DNA of 6,478 bases. It comes from Verrucomicrobiota bacterium (GTDB taxonomy: Bacteria > Verrucomicrobiota > Verrucomicrobiia > Limisphaerales > UBA9464). Made by a program: the position numbers and the translations under genes. The notes below the pieces were generated by a model. The model was not told the DNA's origin. It worked only from the letters and a program-made list of their open reading frames with translations, and ran no database searches. This document shows, in pieces, positions 1 to 5,987 of the stretch (its first letter is position 1; the number at the start of each line of letters is the position of its first letter). The stretch lies in contig CANHYD010000135.1 in NCBI GenBank assembly GCA_947464705.1, positions 1 through 6,478 of the forward strand, written 5' to 3'.

Positions 1-260
1 CGCAGGCGGGAATTCTCTAGGGTCAGGCGTTTCAGGGCGGCCTCGGTGTCGAATCCCAAGCGGCGCCGCAGCGGTTCGGGCACCTCGAAGAAATACAACG
101 GTGTCGGGCCCCCGGAGTGTTGAAGCATCAGGCGATCGTCATCCAACCGTTGAGCGGTCGCCCCGCGGAAGGTTCTGCCATCCAAAGTAACGACGTCTTC
201 GGCCGTCAACACAGGTAGCAGCGAGATCCAGGCGATCAGGCAGACGAGGGGGCGTTGCAT
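1..260 (-). CDS. Secreted small protein, N-terminal part (cut by window edge)
   Basis: This minus-strand reading frame starts with ATG at 260-258 and is still open at the window edge, giving 86 complete codons. Residues 1-20 look like a Sec signal peptide: a short start with Arg3, a hydrophobic stretch (LVCLIAWISLLPVL) and a likely cleavage after Leu-Thr-Ala20. The mature part begins EDVVTLDGRTFRG and continues with LMLQHSGG near residue 45 and a Pro/Arg-rich PEPLRRRLGFDTEAALKR segment. This 'TLDG.T(F/Y)....(L/I)...HS.G' pattern followed by '(L)P..(L/V)....G(F/Y)D' recalls a family of periplasmic proteins common in Verrucomicrobiota. That link is from memory, and the function is unknown to me. 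An in-frame stop lies at 296-294, so the only other upstream start is a TTG at 269-267. The gene is divergent from the XRE gene. Confidence 0.75.
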   Translation of the reverse strand, partial: MQRPLVCLIAWISLLPVLTAEDVVTLDGRTFRGATAQRLDDDRLMLQHSGGPTPLYFFEVPEPLRRRLGFDTEAALKRLTLENSRL

Positions 261-442
261 CGGGCCCAAGGCAACCGGAGGTCGTGCCCGCCGTCAATTG
301 GCAGCAAGGGGTGGTGCGTCGCCGCCCCGGGGTTCAAGGCGGTCCGGGCATCGGCATCCACGGGGTTTGTGGATCACGCCGGCGCTGACCTCTGGCCTGG
401 GCTGGGTGGGGGTGCCGTTCGAGCGTTTTTCAACCGCTTCGA

Positions 443-461
443 GCCCGCGACACGGGTTTTT
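443..461 (+). terminator. Weak hairpin followed by five T residues
   Basis: CCCG at 444-447 pairs with CGGG at 453-456 around a five-base loop (CGACA), with an extra G-T pair at 443/457. Five T residues follow at 457-461. The shape is that of a small rho-independent terminator reading on the plus strand. No plus-strand gene precedes it, so it could be an attenuator in a long XRE leader, the end of an unseen small RNA, or chance. The stem is short and the call is tentative. Confidence 0.25.
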
Positions 462-521
462 ACTGAGCGACTAATAGTGTATGGCCCGACAGCAATTATG
501 CGAATTACGCTTGTTTGCAGA

Positions 522-540
522 GTGACAGTAAACCTGTCAC
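522..540. promoter_or_regulatory. Perfect inverted repeat, candidate operator of the XRE gene
   Basis: GTGACAG at 522-528 and CTGTCAC at 534-540 are exact reverse complements separated by the five bases TAAAC. The repeat ends nine bases before the GTG start at 550. A 7-5-7 dyad is about the size bound by a dimeric XRE/Cro-type repressor, and such proteins often repress their own gene from a site like this. The dyad is seen directly; binding is inferred. I see no second copy in front of the downstream FGE gene. Confidence 0.55.
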
Positions 541-549
541 AGAATTGGT

Positions 550-996
550 GTGAGTTATTTTTCGGTGGAGATGGTATCGTTGATCGATCGGCAGTTCGAG
601 GGAAGCCAACTGAAATTTGGCCGTGCTGTCGGGATCGATCAGAGCATGGTGAGCCGACAATGTGCCGGCTTGTCGATGCCGGACCGAGCCACGGTCCACC
701 GCCTAGCCCGAGCGCTTTCCGAGACTCAGGCGATTCCATTGGTGGTTGCCTACCTTCAAGACCATTGCCCGTCGGAACTACGGCCCAAGGTGGCGATTCA
801 AGCCAAACCGCAATTGGGCAAGTCGAAATCCGAGGACGGCCTCAAAATTGATTTAGCAAGATTCACCACCCGGCAGCGTGCCTTGATTCGTGAATTAATA
901 GACATCGTGATGACAGATCCTCGCGCGATTTCTTTTTTTGAAGCGTTGCTGAAATTTCGAGACCAAGCCGGATCACCGAAGCAAAACTCGCCTTGA
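550..996 (+). CDS. XRE-family helix-turn-helix regulator
   Basis: This is a 148-residue protein read from GTG at 550. Residues 11-56 form a compact helix-turn-helix of the XRE/Cro kind: a first helix (LIDRQFEG), then LKFGRAVGI (21-29), then a likely recognition helix DQSMVSRQCAG (30-40), then RATVHRLARAL (46-56). The following segment, about 60-80, (PLVVAYLQDHCPSELRPKVAI) resembles the 'LV.A(W/Y)L....P..LR.K..I' stretch I associate with short XRE proteins of Verrucomicrobiota. Residues 105-141 are predicted helical and may serve in dimerisation or partner contact. There is no signal peptide or membrane segment. Upstream an in-frame TAA at 529-531 limits the start, and GTG 550 is the longest choice. 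ATG at 571 (residue 8), directly preceded by GGTGGAG, is a real alternative and would keep the whole HTH. It probably regulates itself and perhaps the TPR-FGE gene downstream on the same strand; the target is inferred from position only. Confidence 0.85.
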   Translation: MSYFSVEMVSLIDRQFEGSQLKFGRAVGIDQSMVSRQCAGLSMPDRATVHRLARALSETQAIPLVVAYLQDHCPSELRPKVAIQAKPQLGKSKSEDGLKIDLARFTTRQRALIRELIDIVMTDPRAISFFEALLKFRDQAGSPKQNSP

Positions 997-1043
997 ATCG
1001 TGCTCGATACCCGTGTGTTTTTGGGGTACTCGGGTGCATTCAG

Positions 1044-1068
1044 AGGAGCTAGTCGGCGCGTAGTTCCT
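1044..1068 (+). terminator. Hairpin after the XRE gene, possible terminator
   Basis: AGGAGCTA at 1044-1051 pairs with TAGTTCCT at 1061-1068 as an eight-pair stem containing one G-T pair, with a nine-base GC-rich loop. The downstream DNA is T-rich but has no clean T-run, so this is not a textbook rho-independent terminator. It sits 47 bases after the XRE stop codon and just before the AT-rich promoter island. That position suggests the XRE and FGE genes are at least partly transcribed separately. Confidence 0.35.
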
Positions 1069-1102
1069 AGTTTGATGAATTTATTAGTTTTATGATTTAA
1101 AC

Positions 1103-1130
1103 TTGATCAAATTTTATTAACTTTTAAAAT
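1103..1130 (+). promoter_or_regulatory. Sigma70-like promoter for the TPR-FGE gene
   Basis: TTGATC at 1103-1108 and TAAAAT at 1125-1130 resemble -35 and -10 hexamers with a 16-base spacer. They lie in an AT-rich island (about 1071-1140) unlike the GC-rich coding DNA on either side. TTGATCAA at 1103-1110 is an exact eight-base palindrome covering the -35 box, and could be a repressor site. Transcription would begin near 1137, leaving a leader of about 70 bases before the ATG at 1206. This reading argues against the TTG at 1137 as the start codon. Predicted from sequence pattern only. Confidence 0.45.
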
Positions 1131-1205
1131 TACTAATTGACTAGGCTCTCGCAGGTCTGTTCGAAAGCATTTGGACTAGGTCGGCGAGGTTTGGGGTACA
1201 ACACC

Positions 1206-3329
1206 ATGCCGAATCCATCTTGGAATTTTAGTCGCTCGACGACCGGGGGGGCTTCTTGGTTGGAGTATTTGCAGGATCCGGATCGGTCTCGTGTCTCAGG
1301 CGATGGGCCCGCTGCGGTCGTTAGGGCCTTGGTCGACGGGCTGCCCGAATCCACACTCCGGCTGATCGGATCCCCGGAATCGTTGGAGGCGATTTTCCGA
1401 TCTCTGGTGCACCCGGCCAATAGTTTGTTGGACCCGAGCGGAATGCGTCTTTCCGCCGCCTTCACCTGGAGCCGTGGAGAAGTGTTGGCTTCGATGGGGG
1501 GCATGCTGGTGCCGGTCGAAGAATTAATGGCCGAAGCGCGTTCCCAGGCCCAATCCGAGGCGGTTCAGTTGTTCCAAGTTGCCCGAGAGGCGTTTCTGGA
1601 GCGGCGCTTCACCGAAAGTCTGGAGGCTCTGGGTCGAGCCTTGGACACCGGGCCGAGCCTGAATGTGGCCGGAAGACTCGTTTGGCGGATCCACTTGCTC
1701 CGCGCTCTGGTGCTGCTGGGGTCCGACCACAATACAGATCCCCAGCTGATCAATCCGGCCGAGGCCGAGCAGTCGTTCCTGATGGCCGCACGCCATGCCC
1801 GCAGCGAATACCGCTTGGATGCGGCCCGTGCCCTTCTGGGCGCCGGGTGGGCGGCCTATGTCCAAGAGAATGGCGATCTCGATCGCCGGATGCGGGCCGC
1901 GGTGACCTACACCGACGAGGCCCGTGATCTGGATGACGATCTCGCCGAAGCCCAATTTCAATCCGCCAAATTCCGGATGGCCCGAGGTGAGGTCGATCCG
2001 GCCTTGCATGCCCTCCGATGGTTGCCCCTGTCCGGCCGAGTGCTGCTGCTCAAGGCGGCCGCGGATGGGGATTTTCAGCGGCATGCCGTCAAGCTGGAGG
2101 CCTTCCTGAGTGCCTTGCGTGAGGAACAATTGGCCAAGATCCAGTCCGAGGTGTCGCCGGTTGCCTCCCGAATTCGACAATGGATGAGCGATTGCCCGGA
2201 ACTGTCGGAAACTCCGGCCGCTCAACGTGTGGTCGATTTGTCAGAAGGCGCCCCAGACCGAGGGTTGCTGGATGTCCATCGGTACTTCGGGTTCGGTTAC
2301 CGGCAAGACCGTGACTTATTGCGGGATTCGTTTTTCGAAGCGCGGCGGACGGTGATCAAAGAATGGATCGAAGAGGTGGCGGAACCGGAGCCCACCGACG
2401 CAGCCCGTGTGCCGGCCCCAAACTCTGGCGAGTCGGGAGTGGTGTCGGAACAACCGGTGCATTATCGCGGCCAACCCCCGAAGCGTCATCGGAGTGTGCA
2501 CCATGCCGATGAGGAGCCCGAATACCAGTTCCTCAACGGTTTGGGTGAGGTGATCAGCACCTATCGGGGAACCCCGGGTTCGCAAAAACGGTTCCCGCTA
2601 ACGACGGGGAGCACGGCTACAACCTGGGCCGCGCGATGGATCCCGCCGGGGCGATTTTTGATGGGCAGCCCGATCCACGAGCCAGACCGCGAGCCGGATG
2701 AGGTGCTGCACAGCGTCACTCTGCCTGACGGCTTTTTCTTTTCCGAGACACCGTGCACTCAAGCGCAGTGGTCCCTGCTCATGCCGGACAATCCCAGCAA
2801 GTTCCGGGGCGGGAATTTGCCGGTGGAACAGGTCAGCTGGGAGGAGGCTCGGGAGTTTGCTCGGAGATTGACCGAATTTCATCACAAAGCGGGTCTCATC
2901 ACCGCCGGCTGGCGTTGGGACCTGCCCACGGAGGCTCAGTGGGAGTACGCGTGTCGCGTGCGCAAACCCGGGGAGTTCTACGGGCCGATCGATTCGGTGG
3001 CTTGGTATCAAATCAATTCCCAGCGGCAGACCCATCCCGTGGGCGCCTTGCAGCCCAACGCCTGGGGGCTTCAGGACATGCACGGCAATGTTGGCAAGTG
3101 GTGCCTCGACTGGTACGGCCAGTATCCGTTCCAGGCGGTGACCCATCCCGTCGGTCCTGGCTTCGGCACGTTCCGTGTCTATCGGGGCGGTGGTTGGAGC
3201 GATGCGGCTCATTGCTGCCGATCGGCCTACCGGGGTCGCAGTGTCCCGAATTTCCGCAGCAGCAACATCGGTTTCAGTCTCGCCCTCTCGGATCCCCTCA
3301 GCGGGGTGGTGGCGGCGCCCACTCGTTGA
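1206..3329 (+). CDS. TPR-like / FGE-sulfatase (C-type-lectin fold) domain protein
   Basis: This is a 707-residue protein read from ATG 1206. An in-frame TTG at 1137 would add 23 residues but falls on the predicted transcription start. Residues 1-100 are unassigned. Residues about 105-345 are rich in amphipathic helices of TPR type (for example QLFQVAREAFLERRFTESLEALGRAL). Residues about 393-470 are a charged, Pro-rich linker. Residues about 475-694 are an FGE-sulfatase/SUMF1-like domain, recognised by GRFLMGS, LPVEQVSWEEA, LPTEAQWEYACR, NAWGLQDMHGNVGKWC and the end motif CRSAYR...P..R...IGF. There is no signal peptide or membrane segment, so it should be cytoplasmic. True formylglycine-generating enzymes use a cysteine pair near the C-terminus. 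Here Cys670-Cys671 are adjacent, and the upstream partner position appears to be Asp or Ala, so enzyme activity is doubtful. The usual GNVWEW reads GNVGKW. More likely roles are ligand or protein binding, as in DGR target proteins. It lies downstream of the XRE gene and overlaps the end of folC by 32 bp. Confidence 0.92.
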   Translation: MPNPSWNFSRSTTGGASWLEYLQDPDRSRVSGDGPAAVVRALVDGLPESTLRLIGSPESLEAIFRSLVHPANSLLDPSGMRLSAAFTWSRGEVLASMGGMLVPVEELMAEARSQAQSEAVQLFQVAREAFLERRFTESLEALGRALDTGPSLNVAGRLVWRIHLLRALVLLGSDHNTDPQLINPAEAEQSFLMAARHARSEYRLDAARALLGAGWAAYVQENGDLDRRMRAAVTYTDEARDLDDDLAEAQFQSAKFRMARGEVDPALHALRWLPLSGRVLLLKAAADGDFQRHAVKLEAFLSALREEQLAKIQSEVSPVASRIRQWMSDCPELSETPAAQRVVDLSEGAPDRGLLDVHRYFGFGYRQDRDLLRDSFFEARRTVIKEWIEEVAEPEPTDAARVPAPNSGESGVVSEQPVHYRGQPPKRHRSVHHADEEPEYQFLNGLGEVISTYRGTPGSQKRFPLTTGSTATTWAARWIPPGRFLMGSPIHEPDREPDEVLHSVTLPDGFFFSETPCTQAQWSLLMPDNPSKFRGGNLPVEQVSWEEAREFARRLTEFHHKAGLITAGWRWDLPTEAQWEYACRVRKPGEFYGPIDSVAWYQINSQRQTHPVGALQPNAWGLQDMHGNVGKWCLDWYGQYPFQAVTHPVGPGFGTFRVYRGGGWSDAAHCCRSAYRGRSVPNFRSSNIGFSLALSDPLSGVVAAPTR
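3195..3278 (+). other. DGR variable-region-like segment at the end of the FGE domain
   Basis: From Trp664 to Ser691 the layout matches the variable region of DGR targets with an FGE/C-type-lectin fold: W...A..CRSA.R....P..R....GF. At 16 positions that vary in such proteins, the codons are AGC GAT GCG, CAT TGC, TAC, GGT CGC AGT GTC, AAT TTC and AGC AGC AAC ATC. Fifteen of the 16 end in C or T, as expected if they derive from AAY codons by changes at adenines. Asp, His, Cys, Tyr, Asn and Phe codons must end so, which weakens the test. More telling, all four Ser here are AGY while the Ser at the constant position is TCG. Non-diversified FGE-like proteins share much of this motif. No template repeat or reverse transcriptase is in the window, so this could only be a remote or former DGR target. 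Confidence 0.35.
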
Positions 3330-4662
3330 GTTGACGCTGGTGGGTGCTGATGCCGCCTGTGGCCTGGGTGCCGGAGGTTTCGATCGTTCCGCAAGAATCC
3401 GTCGGGCAGGCAAGTGTGTCCGGATCGTTCGGATCGTTCGGATCGTTCGGCGTGGCCAATCCCAGCCGTTCGAGCACTTCCCCGATGAAATAGAGCGAGC
3501 CCGTCACGGCGATGAAGGGTTCGCGAGCGACCGCCCGAAGGGCTTCATCGACGCTCGCACACGCTCGGACGGCCCTCCCGCAATGAGCCTCCTGAAGCGC
3601 CTGGCGGAGCTCGTCGGCCTGGACCGTGCGCGGGCTTGAGACTGGAGCGACAACCAATCGGGAAGCGGCCGGAGCCAAGTGGGTGGCCATCTCGCGCCAG
3701 GCCTTGTCGCGCAGCATGCCCAACACCATCACTGGGTGACGCTCGGGGAAGTGGTCACTCAGCGCCCGGCGGAAGGCTGCCACACCGTCTGCGTTGTGGG
3801 CCCCATCGAGCAGCCAAGTTTGTTCGCCCCGTTGAAAAACCTGCATGCGGCCCGCCCAGCGGGTATTGGCCAAGCCGTGGGCTAGATGTTCGTCGGAGAC
3901 CGGAAGGAAGGCCCGGAGCAGCCGGACAGTGACCACAGCCAGGGTGGCGTTCACGCGCTGATGGGGGCCGAGCAGGGAGACCGGCAAGGTCATTCGCCCA
4001 ACGGCGGCTGCGTCCACCACCACGCAATGAGCGTCGAGTTCTCGGGCCCGGTATTGAATCACCGCCAGGGCGTCGGCCCGGTCCACCGAGGTGAGGATCG
4101 GTATGCCCGGCTTGATGATCCCGGCTTTCTCGGCGGCGATCTCCCCCACGGTGCCGCCCAGCACCTGCATGTGGTCCAGGCCGATGGAGGTGATGACTGA
4201 AGCCATCGGGGTGACGATGTTCGTGGCGTCCAGTCGCCCGCCCAGCCCGGTCTCCCAAATGACCAAGTCCACGGCGGCCTCGGCGAAGGCCATTAGGGCC
4301 ACGACCGTGGTGAACTCGAAGAAGGTGGGTTGCAAGTCGGCGGGCATCTTCTGCCGCAGCTCCGAGACCAAGCGGGCGAGCGTTGTGTCGGGCAACGGGT
4401 GTCTGCCCACCTGGATGCGCTCCCCGAAGCGCACGAGGTGCGGTGAGGTGTAGAGCCCGGCGCGGAAGCCCGCCGTCCGATACACACTCTCGAGAAAGGC
4501 GCAGGTCGATCCCTTGCCGTTGGTGCCTGCGACATGGATGAAGCGCAGTCGGTCTTGCGGATTGCCGACTGCCGCCGCCAGACGTCGGGTGGAATCCAAT
4601 CCGGGTTGGAACCCGAATTGACTCAACTGGTGCAGGTAGGCGAGGGCCTCGGCCGGGTTCAC
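3298..4662 (-). CDS. folC: Folylpolyglutamate synthase / dihydrofolate synthase
   Basis: FolC attaches glutamate to dihydropteroate and/or tetrahydrofolate using ATP, in the cytoplasm. The 454-residue product shows the Mur-ligase-like family marks in order: P-loop AGTNGKGST (45-53), YTSPHL (71-76), FFEFTTVVALMAFA (114-127), ETGLGGRLDATN (137-148), GLDHMQVLGGTVGEIAAEKAGIIK (161-184, the metal- and lysine-bearing region), GPHQRVNA (232-239), LLDGAHN (284-290) and VTGSLYFIGE (386-395). I cannot tell from sequence whether it has one or both activities. The start is GTG at 4662-4660, with no clear Shine-Dalgarno. It follows the oxidoreductase stop by 12 bases, which suggests one transcript. The fold ends near residue 402. 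The last 52 residues are an odd tail with three Asn-Asp-Pro repeats and a Pro-rich end, and its last codons overlap the FGE gene on the other strand. Confidence 0.97.
   Translation of the reverse strand: MNPAEALAYLHQLSQFGFQPGLDSTRRLAAAVGNPQDRLRFIHVAGTNGKGSTCAFLESVYRTAGFRAGLYTSPHLVRFGERIQVGRHPLPDTTLARLVSELRQKMPADLQPTFFEFTTVVALMAFAEAAVDLVIWETGLGGRLDATNIVTPMASVITSIGLDHMQVLGGTVGEIAAEKAGIIKPGIPILTSVDRADALAVIQYRARELDAHCVVVDAAAVGRMTLPVSLLGPHQRVNATLAVVTVRLLRAFLPVSDEHLAHGLANTRWAGRMQVFQRGEQTWLLDGAHNADGVAAFRRALSDHFPERHPVMVLGMLRDKAWREMATHLAPAASRLVVAPVSSPRTVQADELRQALQEAHCGRAVRACASVDEALRAVAREPFIAVTGSLYFIGEVLERLGLATPNDPNDPNDPDTLACPTDSCGTIETSGTQATGGISTHQRQLNEWAPPPPR
3422..3448. repeat. Three tandem copies of a 9-bp unit in the folC tail
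   Basis: GGATCGTTC occurs three times back to back (3422-3430, 3431-3439, 3440-3448). A related CGATCGTTC lies near 3381-3389. On the folC strand each unit encodes Asn-Asp-Pro, just after the catalytic fold ends. Nine bases keep the frame, so slippage would change the linker length without inactivating the enzyme. Confidence 0.9.
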
Positions 4663-4674
4663 GGGACGGGAAGA

Positions 4675-5748
4675 TTACAGGTCGATCCAGGATCCGGTTG
4701 CCGCCGAGTGCAAGGCGGCGTCCATGACGGCCTGAGTCTGGGCGCCATCATGGAAGGTGACCGCGCACGGGCGTTGTTCGCGGATGGCGTGGATGAATTC
4801 CACGGCCTGATCATAGCGGAAGGACACCAGCGGATCGCCCACCCCGGGATCGCGCGGTGAACCGGGCCACACCCAGAATTCCCGAGGCACGGACAACGGA
4901 GCCATGCCCGGTCCGCCGAGTTTGCCGAACTGCAGTTCATTCCACTTGCCGGTGGTGAACTCGAAGCTGGCCTCGCTGCCATTGATCTCCACGTAGTCGA
5001 GGCTGCGCCAGCTCTCGTTGCGACCGCTGGCCAGCTTGGAACTTTCCAGCACGCCGGTCGCGCCATTGTGGAAGTCGGCGAGGATGCCCACCCAGTCGTC
5101 GGTGTCGTTGGGCTTGCCGTCGCGAGTTGGGGTGAGGTTCTTGACGTGGGCCACCATGCGCTTCATGGGGCCGATCAGGTGATGGGCGAAGTTGATGCGG
5201 TGGCTGAGCATGTCACCCAACTCTCCGGTACCGGCGAGTTTCTTGACCATGCGCCAACCCAGGTTGCGGGTGCCCCAGTCTTGCAGTCGGCAGGAGCGAT
5301 AATGACGAGGCTCGCCGAGATCACCCTGGTCGATGAGGTGGCGCAAGTAGCGCATGGCCGGCACGAAGCGGTAAGTGAAGGCCGTCATGTGGCGCAAGCC
5401 TGCCGCGTCGGCGGCCCGGGCCATGGTGCGGGCTTCATCGGCCGCCATGGCGATGGGCTTCTCGCAAAGGATGTGCTTGCCGGCCGCGATGGCGGCCATG
5501 GCGATGGGGAAGTGCAGCAGGTTGGGTGTGGCGATGATGATCGCGTGCACGTCCTCCCGGGCCAGCAGTTGGTGGTAGTCGGTGGTGGTGACCGTGCAAC
5601 CGGTGGCCGCGCTGGCCCGTTGCAGGGTGCCGGCATCGCTGTCGCACAGCGCGGCGACGCGGACGTCGGGGCAGAGGGCCAGGCCGGGGAGGTGGTTCTG
5701 CAGGGTGATGCCGCCGCAGCCGATGATGCCGATTCCAAGGGTGCTCAT
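4675..5748 (-). CDS. Gfo/Idh/MocA-family NAD(P)-dependent oxidoreductase
   Basis: The family oxidises or reduces sugars, cyclitols and related compounds with NAD(P). The 357-residue product starts at ATG 5748-5746, directly before a Rossmann fold: TLGIGIIGCGG gives the dinucleotide-binding glycines (7, 10, 12), followed by ALCDSDA at the end of the second strand. CEKPIA (95-100) holds the conserved EKP lysine (97). ELGDMLSHRINFAHHLIG (176-193) supplies Asp179 and His183, the equivalents of the family's catalytic D...H motif. The C-terminal part (about 200-350) is the usual beta-sheet substrate and oligomer domain. The frame stays open up to an ATG at 5904, but those extra 52 residues are Ser/Pro-rich and family-unlike, so I reject them. 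No signal peptide is present, so it is cytoplasmic. The substrate cannot be read from sequence. It probably heads an operon with folC, 12 bases downstream. Confidence 0.95.
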   Translation of the reverse strand: MSTLGIGIIGCGGITLQNHLPGLALCPDVRVAALCDSDAGTLQRASAATGCTVTTTDYHQLLAREDVHAIIIATPNLLHFPIAMAAIAAGKHILCEKPIAMAADEARTMARAADAAGLRHMTAFTYRFVPAMRYLRHLIDQGDLGEPRHYRSCRLQDWGTRNLGWRMVKKLAGTGELGDMLSHRINFAHHLIGPMKRMVAHVKNLTPTRDGKPNDTDDWVGILADFHNGATGVLESSKLASGRNESWRSLDYVEINGSEASFEFTTGKWNELQFGKLGGPGMAPLSVPREFWVWPGSPRDPGVGDPLVSFRYDQAVEFIHAIREQRPCAVTFHDGAQTQAVMDAALHSAATGSWIDL

Positions 5749-5987
5749 GTACGTGGTGACGCACGCTACCCGCGGATTCTCCAGAACCCAACCCTGAGAT
5801 TCACCCTCAGGTTCACCGGAAACGGACGGACTTTGAATCGTGGGCTTGGTTCGGGGTGTGAGCGGTGACGGGGTTCTTGAGACATCTCCGTTCCTCGAAG
5901 GCATGAATCTCTGGTCGGAATTCAGCCGTGCTTGCTTCCTAAAACCGTGGGGCGCTTGGGTTGTTTGGCTAATCTCCGGCAGGGTGA
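5749..5987. other. Region upstream of the oxidoreductase
   Basis: No gene is evident here. It should contain the minus-strand promoter of the oxidoreductase-folC pair. The best hexamers I find are weak (TTGGGT and TAGCGT on the minus strand, 17 apart) and I do not call them. A short tandem/inverted repeat at 5791-5814 is listed separately. Confidence 0.5.
5791..5814. repeat. 12-bp tandem duplication with embedded inverted repeat
   Basis: ACCCTGAGATTC (5791-5802) is followed at once by ACCCTCAGGTTC (5803-5814), which differs at two positions. The differences create an exact inverted repeat, CCTGAG (5793-5798) and CTCAGG (5806-5811), seven bases apart. It lies about 45 bases upstream of the oxidoreductase start, where an operator could sit. 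Regulatory function is only a possibility. Confidence 0.55.

Larger units (their letters stand above)
261..549. other. Divergent intergenic region
   Basis: This stretch separates the minus-strand secreted-protein gene from the plus-strand XRE gene. The reading frames crossing it have unnatural compositions and match no family I know, so I see no gene. It holds a weak terminator-like hairpin at 443-461 and an inverted repeat at 522-540, listed separately. From about 457 the DNA turns more AT-rich than the flanking genes, which fits a promoter zone, but I cannot pick a convincing -35/-10 pair. Confidence 0.6.

Noticed and set aside
255..851. A 198-codon plus-strand open frame overlapping the XRE gene
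   Set aside because: It runs in a different frame through the intergenic region and the XRE gene, is rich in Arg, Gly, Pro and Ser, and resembles no family. The XRE frame has a clear HTH.
1137..1205. TTG at 1137 as start of the TPR-FGE protein (730 residues)
   Set aside because: It coincides with the predicted transcription start, uses a rare start codon, and adds 23 residues without recognisable content. ATG 1206 is preferred.
3294..3306. CCCC/GGGG hairpin right after the variable-region-like segment, as a DGR target hairpin
   Set aside because: Only four pairs around a five-base loop; known DGR target hairpins have longer stems, so chance in GC-rich DNA is likely.
2598..3413. A 271-codon minus-strand open frame inside the FGE gene
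   Set aside because: It is antisense to the strongly conserved FGE domain and has no family resemblance; a high-GC shadow frame.
5068..5868. A 266-codon plus-strand open frame opposite the oxidoreductase
   Set aside because: It is Gly/Val/His-rich and antisense to a clear Rossmann-fold gene, so a shadow frame.
5749..5904. 52-residue N-terminal extension of the oxidoreductase from ATG 5904
   Set aside because: It is Ser/Pro-rich, not a signal peptide, and the Rossmann fold begins right after the internal ATG at 5748.
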